Assembly (NCBI GenBank): GCA_018336035.1
Contig: JAGXRD010000141.1
Coordinates: 1-38,369, forward strand
Source of the DNA: Alphaproteobacteria bacterium
Lineage (GTDB): Bacteria > Pseudomonadota > Alphaproteobacteria > Ferrovibrionales > Ferrovibrionaceae
Reading direction: 5' to 3'
DNA length: 38,369 bases
Position numbers and translations under genes: made by a program. Of the stretch, positions 9,894 to 17,367 are shown in pieces (position 1 is the stretch's first letter; every line of letters begins with the position of its first letter). The notes under the pieces were generated by a model. That model saw only the letters and a list, made by a program, of their open reading frames with translations. It did not search any database and was not told where the DNA came from.

Positions 9894-11057
9894 ATGGTGC
9901 AGGGGTTCGGAGATGTCTTGAAGAGTGGAGTTCCGGTGACGGGAGACTTCGCTCATCTGAAGCGGACCACCGCTGCGGAACGAAAAATCTACCAAAGCCC
10001 GGAGCAGGTCTCCGGCGTACTGGATTACACCTTCACGCTGCCGCCACCGGGCATTCCCATTGTCAATCACCGGACTGGCGAGACCGTTGGGCGCATGGTG
10101 GGCTGGCGTATCGAGGAGCTGCCGCCCGACATGCGCGACGACCGCATGACCCGCAGCGCCAGCATTGCCGCGCGCAAGCAGGCCCTGGCACAATACGACA
10201 GCCTGAAGGCCGATGTTCTCAACGAGATCGAGACCGACACGCGCACCCGCCAGGACCTGATCGACAAGCTGGCCGGACTGTCACCGGATGACGAGGACAG
10301 CAGAGCAATGCGCGAGCTGCTGACCGAATATGTCGGCCGGCTCGACAAATCGCTGGCGCGGGCGCGCGACCGCCTGGAAAATCTGGAGGCCGAATATGGC
10401 CCGCAAGGCAAATATCGCCTGAATATCACCTCCGAAGACGACAACTTTCTCTACACGGGTACGATCTATGACGAGGACCTGCTGATCAAGCTTTCGCGTG
10501 CGGAAACAGTGGACGACATGATCGCGCGCGCCGGAGATCTGATGCGCGATCTGACCGCCAAGATGGAGAGCTTCCCGTCCGATGCCCGCGGCAAGCTGCG
10601 CGACGAGATGGAGGATTACATCTGGAAGGTAAAAGACAGGATCGCCACCGCGAAGGAGCGCCTGAAGGAAGAGTTCAACTTGACGGAAGAAGAGATCACC
10701 GCCGCCATCAATGCGGCAGCGGCGCCGGTCAATCCGGCACTGGTCAACGAACTGGGCGACGAGGCAGCGCCGCCGGCCGACGCGAGTTTCCTGCAGGCCG
10801 CCACTGAGTACCAGAAGCAGCAGAGTGCCGCCGGAATTGGCAGTCCGCTTGACCGACTGAACCAGTTCCTGAGCATGATCGACCGCGCCGCTGCCGCGAT
10901 GCGCGCGCGCATACAGCCGCTGCCTGACGGCGACTACAGCAGCTGGGCACAGTTCCAAAACTCGAATTCCAGCAGCCCGTCGCTGCCGACGACGTCGCCT
11001 GTCACCAATCCGGCGCTGATCAACGAAATGGCGGAGCTGGCCGAGGCGGCCGAGTAA
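9894..11057 (+). CDS. Unknown 387-residue protein with sigma-54 promoter
   Basis: I do not recognise this protein. AGGAG at 9882-9886 is 7 bases ahead of the ATG. It has no signal peptide or membrane helix. The first 80 residues look globular (YTFTLPPPGIPIVNHRTGE, GRMVGWRIEELP). Residues about 90-170 and 200-275 are highly charged and probably coiled coil. The C-terminal third is Ala/Ser/Pro-rich and carries the motif NPAL(V/I)NE twice, at 280-286 and at 372-378 near the end, which may be a docking sequence. It stands alone, separated from the efflux operon by 183 bases and converging on a hydrolase gene. The sigma-54 promoter suggests regulated expression, for example in motility, nitrogen or surface functions, but nothing in the protein itself proves this. 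Confidence 0.8.
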   Translation: MVQGFGDVLKSGVPVTGDFAHLKRTTAAERKIYQSPEQVSGVLDYTFTLPPPGIPIVNHRTGETVGRMVGWRIEELPPDMRDDRMTRSASIAARKQALAQYDSLKADVLNEIETDTRTRQDLIDKLAGLSPDDEDSRAMRELLTEYVGRLDKSLARARDRLENLEAEYGPQGKYRLNITSEDDNFLYTGTIYDEDLLIKLSRAETVDDMIARAGDLMRDLTAKMESFPSDARGKLRDEMEDYIWKVKDRIATAKERLKEEFNLTEEEITAAINAAAAPVNPALVNELGDEAAPPADASFLQAATEYQKQQSAAGIGSPLDRLNQFLSMIDRAAAAMRARIQPLPDGDYSSWAQFQNSNSSSPSLPTTSPVTNPALINEMAELAEAAE

Positions 11058-11069
11058 CCTCCCCCGAAG

Positions 11070-11945
11070 CTATCCCTTCGCCGCCCGCAACAGCCAGTCG
11101 GCCTGCTCGCCCCAGCGCTGCAGCGGTATGTCGCGGCGGAAAAAGCCGAAATGGCCGATGCGGCGCAGGCCCCAGTCGGACGGCGTGACATGCAAGCGCT
11201 CGATGGCGGCATTGGGATAGAAACCGGCCAGCGCATCGACGCCCTTTCTGGGGCCGAAATCGTGATCGTCGTCGAAGCTGATCAGCCGCAGCTTCGCGCG
11301 CAGGTCGTGGTTATGCGGTCGCAACGGCGCGCCTGCATCATCGATCAGGTAATGCGGCGAACAGCACCAGCGCCGCCAGTCGCGCGCCACTGGCCCCGGC
11401 AAAGTCTGGCCGCCGAGCCACCAGCCTGGCAGGTTGCCAAGCAGGCCGACCACCAGCGGAAAAGCGATATGCCATGAGAGCCAGAGCTTGATCTGGTGCG
11501 GCCATGACCAGTTGCGCCAGTAGCCATGCTGCGAGGCAATCGCCAGCACGGCATCGATCTGGCCGGCCTGCGGCATCAGGCCCAACATCTGCCCGCCGAA
11601 GGAATGGCAGACCATGGCGCGCCGCATGCCCGGCGTGCGGGCGGCGAGGAAGTCTGCCGCCGCCGGAATATCGCGCCGGCCCCAGTCGAGTTTGCGCGGC
11701 GGCGCGACGGCCGGATCGGGCAGCGAACCGCCGATGCCGCGATAGTCGAAACTCAGCACCGTGAAGCCGCGCTGCGCCAGAAAACCGGCGAAGCTTTCGT
11801 AATAGCGCCGCGCCACGCCGGTGGCACCGTTGATCTGCACGCTGATGCCGTTGGGCTGCTGCGGGTGGACAAGAGTCCCCGCCAGATGCTGGCCATCGGC
11901 GGTGGGAATCGAGACGGAGGTGATGGTGATCTGCGACTGTGTCAT
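11070..11945 (-). CDS. Alpha/beta hydrolase, COG4757-like (copy 1 of a tandem pair)
   Basis: This 291-residue serine hydrolase-like protein has a strand-turn FDYRGIGGS, a nucleophile elbow CHSFGG (Cys replaces the usual first Gly of GxSxG), an acidic segment SFDDDHDFGPRKGVD, and the probable catalytic His in RIGHFGFFRR near the C terminus. It lacks a signal peptide, so it is probably cytoplasmic or membrane-associated; the mid-protein Trp-rich segment is hydrophobic. The substrate is unknown. The adjacent gene at 12057-12947 is a clear paralogue with the same motif order (GPRKGVDxLAG, DWGLxRIGHFGFFRRD), so the two arose by tandem duplication. It converges on the sigma-54-linked gene with 12 bases between. 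Confidence 0.88.
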   Translation of the reverse strand: MTQSQITITSVSIPTADGQHLAGTLVHPQQPNGISVQINGATGVARRYYESFAGFLAQRGFTVLSFDYRGIGGSLPDPAVAPPRKLDWGRRDIPAAADFLAARTPGMRRAMVCHSFGGQMLGLMPQAGQIDAVLAIASQHGYWRNWSWPHQIKLWLSWHIAFPLVVGLLGNLPGWWLGGQTLPGPVARDWRRWCCSPHYLIDDAGAPLRPHNHDLRAKLRLISFDDDHDFGPRKGVDALAGFYPNAAIERLHVTPSDWGLRRIGHFGFFRRDIPLQRWGEQADWLLRAAKG

Positions 11946-12056
11946 GCAGCGCGGGTATCACCGGCAACCACGCAGCCTCAATAACCCCTAAGGTCAATGC
12001 AGCGCCGTTGTCACAGCATTGTCCGATCCGCTTCCGTCACGTCACCATGCCGCGAA

Positions 12057-12947
12057 TCAGGCCGCGCGCTGCTTGCGCTCTGCCGTGGCTCGCAGCCAGT
12101 CGCCGATCTCGGACCAGCGCTGTGCCGGCATATCGCGGCGGAAGAAGCCGAAATGCCCGATGCGCGGCAGGCCCCAGTCGGCCGGCATGATATGCGCGCG
12201 CTCGATGACCGCATTCGGATAGTAGCCTGCGAGCAGATCGACGCCCTTGCGCGGGCCGAACTGGTGATCGTCGTCGAGGCTGATCATGCGGATTGCTGCG
12301 CGGATGCGGTCGTTGTAAGGCCGCAGCGGCCGGCCGCGCTCATCGCAGACATAATGTTTCGAACGGCACCAGCGCGACCAATCCTTCAGCACGCCGCGCG
12401 GCAGCTGCTCGCCACCGAACAGCCCTTTCGGCAGACGGAAACCGAAAGCCAGCGACAGCGGCACCAGCCCGTACCAGACCAGTGCCAGTTTCCACCGATA
12501 GCCCGCCGACCAGTTGCGCCAGTGACCATGCTGCGAGGCGATGGTGACGATGGCCGCAAGCGACTCAGATTGCGGTATCAGCCCCAGCACCTGGCCGCCG
12601 AAGGAATGCCCGACCAGCGTGAGCGTCAACGCGGGAAAGCGCCGCGCCAGACACTGCATGGCAGCGGCCATATCCTGCCGCGCCCAATCCAGCATACGAG
12701 ATGCCGGTGCGCCGGGCGTGGGTTTTGACTCTGCGATGCCGCGATAGTCATAGGTCAGCACAGTGAAACCGCTGGCGGCCTGGAAGGCGGCAAAGGCGTT
12801 GTAATAACCGCGCGGCACGCCGGTGGCGCCGTTGATCAGCAGCGAGAGGCCATTGGACTGCTGCGGCAGATATAGCGTGGCGGCAATCTGCTGGCCATCG
12901 GCGCAGGTGAGGGTGATCTGTTCAGTGGCGAAAGATGAATCGGTCAT
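12057..12947 (-). CDS. Alpha/beta hydrolase, COG4757-like (copy 2 of a tandem pair)
   Basis: The 296-residue paralogue of the downstream hydrolase keeps the canonical elbow GHSFGG, plus TYDYRGIAES, ISLDDDHQFGPRKGVD and RIGHFGFFRRDMPAQRW. The latter segments hold the likely catalytic Asp and His. About 110 bases separate the two copies, so they may be transcribed together or separately. The substrate is unknown; the family is often annotated simply as an alpha/beta fold hydrolase. The intact canonical elbow suggests this copy keeps the ancestral activity, while the neighbour may have drifted. Confidence 0.88.
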   Translation of the reverse strand: MTDSSFATEQITLTCADGQQIAATLYLPQQSNGLSLLINGATGVPRGYYNAFAAFQAASGFTVLTYDYRGIAESKPTPGAPASRMLDWARQDMAAAMQCLARRFPALTLTLVGHSFGGQVLGLIPQSESLAAIVTIASQHGHWRNWSAGYRWKLALVWYGLVPLSLAFGFRLPKGLFGGEQLPRGVLKDWSRWCRSKHYVCDERGRPLRPYNDRIRAAIRMISLDDDHQFGPRKGVDLLAGYYPNAVIERAHIMPADWGLPRIGHFGFFRRDMPAQRWSEIGDWLRATAERKQRAA

Positions 12948-13016
12948 GGCGCGACTTTAGAAAAAGCTGGCCCGCCGCGACAAACGCAAAGCAGGCCGGC
13001 TTCGGGTGAATCAGTT

Positions 13017-14012
13017 TCACCTGCCCTTACGTCGCGCAGGCTTCTTTGCCGGCGTCTCGTTTTTGCCGACGGTTTTCGCCGCAGCGTCTTTCGCCAGTCG
13101 TTTGGGCAGCTGCGCCTGCATCGAGAGATCGGCGCGCCGCATCAATTCCAGCAGCCAGTCGCGCAGGGCCTTGATCGCCGGCTTGCCGGCATCGGCTTTG
13201 CGACAGGCCAGCCAGTAGGCATGCTGCAGCGGCAGCAGCGGCCCGAAGGGCATCACCAGACGACCGGTCGCCAGCCGCGGGCCTATCAGGGGCGCGACGC
13301 CCAGCGCGATGCCGAGGCCGTTCTCGGCCGCATCGATCGCCTGGCTGACACTGTCGAAATAGACTTCATGCTTGGGCTCGAAGGATGGCAGGCCGGCGGC
13401 CTGCAGCCATTCGCTCCAGCTTTGCGGGAACTGGCTGAAATGCAGCAGCGTCACCTCGCGCAGGTCGGCTGGCGTGCGCAGGCGTTTCAGCAGGGCCGGC
13501 GTGCAGACCGGCGCGACGCTCAAGTCTGTCAGCTTGGTGACATTCAGGCCCGGCCAGTTGCCGGCGCCATAGCGCACCGCGGCATCCACCGCATCGCGGG
13601 CGAAATCGGCATTGCGGATGCTGGATTCGACATAGACGCGCAGGCCGGGCCGGCGGTTCAGCAGCTCTTCCAGATTGGGAATGATCCAGCTGGCGGCGAA
13701 ATGCGGCACGGATGAGAGCCGCAATTCTTCCGACTGCTGCGCGCCGCGGCCGACGCGCAGGCTGACCTGCGCCACCTGATCAAAGGCGCGCCGCACCGTG
13801 CTGTAGTAGTCCTCGCCGGCTTCGGTGAGGCGGATTTCGCGGTTGAGCCGGCGGAACAGCGACAGGCCGAGATACTGTTCGAGTTGCTTGACGCGGTGGC
13901 TGATCGCCGACGGCGTGAGATTCAGTTCGGCCGCCGCCGCCTTGAAACTGAGAGAGCGGGCGGCAGCGTCGAAAGCCTCCAGGGCGAGCAGCGGCGGCAG
14001 ACGCTTGGTCAT
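13017..14012 (-). CDS. LysR-family transcriptional regulator, GcvA-like
   Basis: The N-terminal winged helix-turn-helix is plain: LLALEAFDAAARSLSFKAAAAELNLTPSAISHRVKQLE, followed by GLSLFRRLNREIRLTEAG. A periplasmic-binding-like effector domain follows. The form PPLLALEAFDAAAR and the pattern SAISHRVKQLE with FRR are typical of the GcvA/AmpR-like branch. The C terminus has an extra Lys/Arg/Ala-rich tail (from about residue 305) without family similarity. LysR proteins often regulate neighbouring genes; here the tandem hydrolases lie downstream on the same strand, so they may be its targets or co-transcribed, but no operator could be identified with confidence. Confidence 0.92.
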   Translation of the reverse strand: MTKRLPPLLALEAFDAAARSLSFKAAAAELNLTPSAISHRVKQLEQYLGLSLFRRLNREIRLTEAGEDYYSTVRRAFDQVAQVSLRVGRGAQQSEELRLSSVPHFAASWIIPNLEELLNRRPGLRVYVESSIRNADFARDAVDAAVRYGAGNWPGLNVTKLTDLSVAPVCTPALLKRLRTPADLREVTLLHFSQFPQSWSEWLQAAGLPSFEPKHEVYFDSVSQAIDAAENGLGIALGVAPLIGPRLATGRLVMPFGPLLPLQHAYWLACRKADAGKPAIKALRDWLLELMRRADLSMQAQLPKRLAKDAAAKTVGKNETPAKKPARRKGR

Positions 14013-14081
14013 GCCGTCAGATTAGGAGGATTCAGCCGAATGGGAAGATGTGACGTGGCGGAAGGGATTGTGATTATTACC

Positions 14082-14169
14082 CGTCATCCTCGGGCTTGAC
14101 CCGAGGATCTCAGGCCAGCCGGAGAGAGGTCCTCGGCCAGAAAAACTCTTCCTGGGTCCGAGGACGACG
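14082..14169. repeat. REP-like intergenic inverted repeat, copy C
   Basis: It begins CGTCATCCTCGGG and ends GGTCCGAGGACGACG. The left part forms a perfect 7-bp hairpin, CCTCGGG (14088-14094) with CCCGAGG (14100-14106), followed by ATC. It touches the folD stop codon and shares layout with copies A and B: CGTCATCC, a hairpin, GGATC, a spacer, a second hairpin, GACG. Probably it also ends folD transcription. Confidence 0.78.
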
Positions 14170-14170
14170 A

Positions 14171-15061
14171 CTATACCAATGACTTCGGGTCGATCTTCTC
14201 GCGATAGCAGGCCGCGGTCAGCGTATTCTGCAGCAGGCAGGCAATCGTCATCGGCCCGACGCCGCCCGGCACCGGCGTGATCACGCCGGCCACCGCAGCA
14301 GCAGACTCATAATGCACGTCGCCGACCAGCCTGGTCTTGCCGCTCTCAACGCCCGGCACGCGGTTGATGCCGACATCGATCACGGCGGCACCGGGCTTGA
14401 TCCAGTCGCCGCGCACCAATTCGGGCTTGCCTACGGCGGCGATCACGATATCGGCCTGGCGACACACCGCGGCGAGGTCTTTCGTGCGTGAATGCGCAAT
14501 CGTCACGGTGGCATTGGCGGCCAGCAGCAGAGCCGCAACCGGACGGCCCACCAGAATCGAGCGGCCGATCACCACGGCATTGGCGCCGGCAACCTGCACA
14601 CCTGATTTTTCCAGCAGGATCATGCAGCCGAGCGGCGTGCAGGGCGTCAGCGCCTCGATACCCTGGTTGAGCTTGCCGGCATTGGCCGGATGCAGGCCAT
14701 CGACGTCTTTCGCCGGATCGATCGCCTCGATGATCGCCTGGGTGTCGATCTGCTTGGGCAGCGGCATCTGCACCAGGATGCCATCGACCGCCGGATCGGC
14801 ATTCAGGGTCGCGACCACCGACAGCAGCTCGGCCTGTGAAGTGCTGCCCGGCAGCTTGATCTCGTTCGAGACCATGCCGGCTTCGCGCGTTTGAATCCCC
14901 TTGTTGCGCACATAGACTTCGCTGGCCGGATCTTCGCCGACCAGCACGACCGTTAAGCCGGGCAGCCGTTTCGCGCGTTTCTCGAAAGCCTTCACCTTCA
15001 CGGCGATTTCAGCGCGCAAATCCGCCGCCACTGCCTTGCCGTCGATCCGGGTTGCCGTCAT
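14171..15061 (-). CDS. folD: Bifunctional methylenetetrahydrofolate dehydrogenase/cyclohydrolase
   Basis: FolD interconverts 5,10-methylene-, methenyl- and 10-formyl-tetrahydrofolate in the cytoplasm, using NADP. The 296-residue length is typical. Seen are the active-site block [13 protein letters not shown] with Tyr50 and Lys54, QMPLPKQID, the block [13 protein letters not shown], the Rossmann motif [16 protein letters not shown], and the C-terminal [16 protein letters not shown]. The ATG at 15061 lies 4 bases after the DUF167 stop codon, so folD is the last gene of a yggT-DUF167-folD operon, an arrangement common in alphaproteobacteria. Confidence 0.97.
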   Translation of the reverse strand: MTATRIDGKAVAADLRAEIAVKVKAFEKRAKRLPGLTVVLVGEDPASEVYVRNKGIQTREAGMVSNEIKLPGSTSQAELLSVVATLNADPAVDGILVQMPLPKQIDTQAIIEAIDPAKDVDGLHPANAGKLNQGIEALTPCTPLGCMILLEKSGVQVAGANAVVIGRSILVGRPVAALLLAANATVTIAHSRTKDLAAVCRQADIVIAAVGKPELVRGDWIKPGAAVIDVGINRVPGVESGKTRLVGDVHYESAAAVAGVITPVPGGVGPMTIACLLQNTLTAACYREKIDPKSLV

Positions 15062-15065
15062 GTCG

Positions 15066-15359
15066 TCACTCCTTCACCAAAGACGAGAGGGCCGCCTGCA
15101 GCATTGCGGCATCGCCCTCGATCAGAATCTGTTTGTGGCGGTCGGTGGCGCCGGTCACCAGCTGCAAGCGCGACACCGGCAGCTTCAGCCGCTTGGCCAG
15201 CAGGCGCAGCAGCGCAGCGTTGGCCTTGCCACTCTCGGGCACCGCCGTGACCTTCACCGCAAGTTCCACGCCGCCATCTGCTGTGGGTTTCAGACCTTCG
15301 ATGGCGTCGCGGCCGGCTTTCGGCGTCAGCCGCACGGCCAGTCGCAGACCGTCCGTCAC
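15066..15359 (-). CDS. DUF167 (YggU) family protein
   Basis: The protein belongs to the small DUF167/YggU family of unknown function: [16 protein letters not shown] near the N end, then [44 protein letters not shown]. The GTG at 15359 gives 97 residues. Alphaproteobacterial members often carry a PWR motif ahead of this point, and the same frame upstream reads [18 protein letters not shown] at 15392, overlapping the yggT stop, would include it in a 108-residue product. No ATG, GTG or TTG lies between, so the true start is unresolved. It is translated between yggT and folD. Confidence 0.85.
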   Translation of the reverse strand: MTDGLRLAVRLTPKAGRDAIEGLKPTADGGVELAVKVTAVPESGKANAALLRLLAKRLKLPVSRLQLVTGATDRHKQILIEGDAAMLQAALSSLVKE

Positions 15360-15388
15360 CGCGCGCCAGGGCAGAACGCCTTCTGCGC

Positions 15389-15667
15389 TCAGGCGACGTA
15401 TTCCCAGAGCAGGTTGCGCAGGAAGATCAGCAGCAGGATCAGCACCACCGGCGACAGGTCGATGCCGCCGAAATTGGGCAGCACGCGGCGGATCGGCCGC
15501 AAGGCTGGCTCGGTGATGCGGTAGAGGAAATCGCCGACCGCATAGACGAAGCGGTTGCGCGTGTTGATCACGTTGAACGCCACCAGCCAGCTTATGATCG
15601 CCGAGGCGATCAGCAGCCACATATAGAGGTTCAGCACCATATCGATCAGGATGATCAGCGACTGCAC
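15389..15667 (-). CDS. YggT family membrane protein
   Basis: This 92-residue protein has two hydrophobic segments (about 3-27 and 68-88) flanking a YggT-type loop, [40 protein letters not shown]. YggT proteins are small inner-membrane proteins linked to cell shape, division or osmotic response; the mechanism is not settled. The start is a GTG with GGAGGG close upstream. It is the first gene of the yggT-DUF167-folD operon. Confidence 0.92.
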   Translation of the reverse strand: MQSLIILIDMVLNLYMWLLIASAIISWLVAFNVINTRNRFVYAVGDFLYRITEPALRPIRRVLPNFGGIDLSPVVLILLLIFLRNLLWEYVA

Positions 15668-16017
15668 TCAACCCTCCGGCTGGAACGCGGCCTGGCCACG
15701 GGTGGCCGGCCCTGAAATGGGCCCAGAAATGGGCGTCCAGAGTGATACTTGGCGGGCCGGCGAAACGCAACCCGAGCCCGGCCAAGTCCGGACTGGGGCC
15801 GGGCGGGAACCGCCCTCAAAGACGCCCAGAAAGCTGGGAAATGCCGTAAAATCCGGCTGGACTGGCCCAACCCGGGCCGGTCGGCGATGTCCCGGGGATT
15901 TCCCCCGGCATTTCAAGGCGCAAGGCGGTGGACAAAGCCGGGCCCGTTTGCTACTTGCTAGCCGCCCGGCCGGGACCTTTGCGACGTCCCATTCTTCTTT
16001 GGCCGGCACACCGGCTT
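15668..16017. other. GC-rich intergenic region upstream of tRNA-Ala
   Basis: These 350 bases separate yggT from tRNA-Ala. The sequence is very rich in GGCC and GGGCC runs and contains the short direct repeat GAAATGGGC (twice near 15713-15736). I find no coding frame with a ribosome site or recognisable protein, no convincing promoter consensus and no integrase. It should contain the promoters for yggT (minus) and for the tRNA (plus). Confidence 0.5.
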
Positions 16018-16093
16018 GGGGCCGTAGCTCAGATGGGAGAGCGCCTCGTTCGCAATGAGGAGGTCAGGGGTTCGATTCCCCTCGGCTCCACCA
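16018..16093 (+). tRNA. tRNA-Ala (anticodon CGC)
   Basis: The 76 bases fold as a cloverleaf. The acceptor stem GGGGCCG pairs with CGGCTCC (one G-T pair), the D arm is GCTCAGATGGGAGAGC, and the anticodon arm CCTCG-TTCGCAA-TGAGG places CGC at 16051-16053. The T arm AGGGGTTCGATTCCCCT contains the TTCGA loop, and the 3' ACCA is encoded. It decodes GCG alanine codons. Confidence 0.97.
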
Positions 16094-16121
16094 GTTTTCT
16101 TCGGTAAAGACAACCGATCCC

Positions 16122-16640
16122 ATGACCCCTGCCATGTCCGCCGCAGCGCGCCCTCCCGTCCTCATGACGTTTGAGCGTTTCCTCTGGGCGCTGCCGCTCG
16201 CCTATGCGGTGCATATTCCCGAAGAGTTCTTCGCCGGCTTTGCGGGCTGGATGAGCCAGCACCTGCGGGCCGATATGGACAATGCGGGCTTCTGGCTCAA
16301 TAACGGCCTGTTCATGGCTATCCTGCTGTCGCTGTCGCTCTGGGCCAGCCGCAGCCGCTCGTCGCTGTCCGCCTTTGTCTTCCTCAGCTGGGCGAGCGGC
16401 AACCTGTTCTGGAATTTCATCTTCCATGTCGTAACCACGGTCTATGCCGACAGTTACTCGCCCGGCCTGGTCTCGGCGGCGCTGCTCTACTATCCGGTCG
16501 AGGTCTGGGCAGCCGTGCTGGCCATACGCAGCGGGCGCCTGCGCCTCGGTGGCGTGGTCGGCGCGCATGCCATCGGCGCCGGCCTGATGCTGTTCGTGAT
16601 CTGGAGCGGGCTGTGGAAGTTTCAGCTGCCCTTCGCCTGA
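16122..16640 (+). CDS. HXXEE domain membrane protein
   Basis: The 172-residue product has about five hydrophobic segments and the motif that names the HXXEE family, His31-x-x-Glu34-Glu35, in YAVHIPEEF. It also has the later conserved [20 protein letters not shown], whose Asn, His and Tyr probably line the same site. The function of the family is unknown; clustered His/Glu within membrane helices suggests metal binding, by inference only. It starts 28 bases after the tRNA; an internal ATG at 16134 is an alternative start. It converges on kdpE. Confidence 0.85.
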   Translation: MTPAMSAAARPPVLMTFERFLWALPLAYAVHIPEEFFAGFAGWMSQHLRADMDNAGFWLNNGLFMAILLSLSLWASRSRSSLSAFVFLSWASGNLFWNFIFHVVTTVYADSYSPGLVSAALLYYPVEVWAAVLAIRSGRLRLGGVVGAHAIGAGLMLFVIWSGLWKFQLPFA

Positions 16641-16677
16641 CGGCTTACCAAGTCGCCCCAGCCAGTGGCGGCCGCCC

Positions 16678-17367
16678 CTACTCCACCATCAGCCGATAGC
16701 CCACGCCCGGTTCGGTCAGCAGCAGCTGCGGCCTTGCCGCATCGGCCTCGATCTTCTGCCGTAACTGCCGGGCGAAGACGCGTAGATACTGCACATCGCT
16801 TTCATGCGCCGGACCCCAGACCTGGCGCAGGATGAACTGGTGGGTCAGCACCTTGCCGGCATGCTGCACCAGCAGCTTCAGCAGCTCGTATTCCTTGGGC
16901 GAGAGTTTCACCGGCTCGCCCTTCAGCAAGACCTGGCGCTTTTCCAGATCGACCTTCAACTCGCCGGTCGTGAACACGGCGACGCCTGCACTGGCACCGA
17001 CTGTATGGCGCAGCGCCGCGCGGATACGCGCCAGCAACTCGCCGGTGCCGAAGGGCTTGGTGACATAGTCATCCGCGCCGGCATCCAGGGCTGCGATCTT
17101 GTCGGCCTCGTCGGCGCGCACCGACAGCACGACGACAGGCACGGCACTCCATTCGCGCAGGCGCGCGATCACCGACTGGCCGTCCATATCGGGCAGGCCG
17201 AGATCGAGCACGACGAGATCGGGTTTCTCCAGCGCCGCCAGCCGCAGTCCCTCCTGGCCGCCGGCAGCCTCGACGATGCCGAAGCCATGCGCTTCCAGGC
17301 TGACGCGCAGATAGCGCCGGATCTGCGGCTCGTCATCGATCACCAGGATTTTCGCACCGTCAGCCAT
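16678..17367 (-). CDS. kdpE: KdpE response regulator (OmpR/PhoB family)
   Basis: KdpE, phosphorylated by KdpD, activates kdpFABC when K+ is scarce. The 229-residue product has a receiver domain with acidic pocket Asp11-Asp12-Glu13, phosphoacceptor Asp55 (VVLDLGLPD) and Lys105 in DYVTKPF. A winged-helix DNA-binding domain follows, ending QLRQKIEADAARPQLLLTEP. The ATG at 17367 is chosen because it gives the standard N terminus (MADGAKILVIDDEPQ). It overlaps the end of kdpD by 8 bases, so translation of the two is coupled. It is the last gene of the kdp locus. Confidence 0.95.
   Translation of the reverse strand: MADGAKILVIDDEPQIRRYLRVSLEAHGFGIVEAAGGQEGLRLAALEKPDLVVLDLGLPDMDGQSVIARLREWSAVPVVVLSVRADEADKIAALDAGADDYVTKPFGTGELLARIRAALRHTVGASAGVAVFTTGELKVDLEKRQVLLKGEPVKLSPKEYELLKLLVQHAGKVLTHQFILRQVWGPAHESDVQYLRVFARQLRQKIEADAARPQLLLTEPGVGYRLMVE

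Noticed and set aside
12009-12038. TGTCACA followed by CGTC on the plus strand, considered as a second ECF41 promoter
   Set aside because: The spacing is 19 bases instead of 16 and no plus-strand gene follows; it lies between two minus-strand hydrolase genes.
16018-16093. tRNA-Ala considered as an integration site of a genomic island
   Set aside because: There is no integrase nearby and no repeated copy of the tRNA 3' end was noticed in the window.
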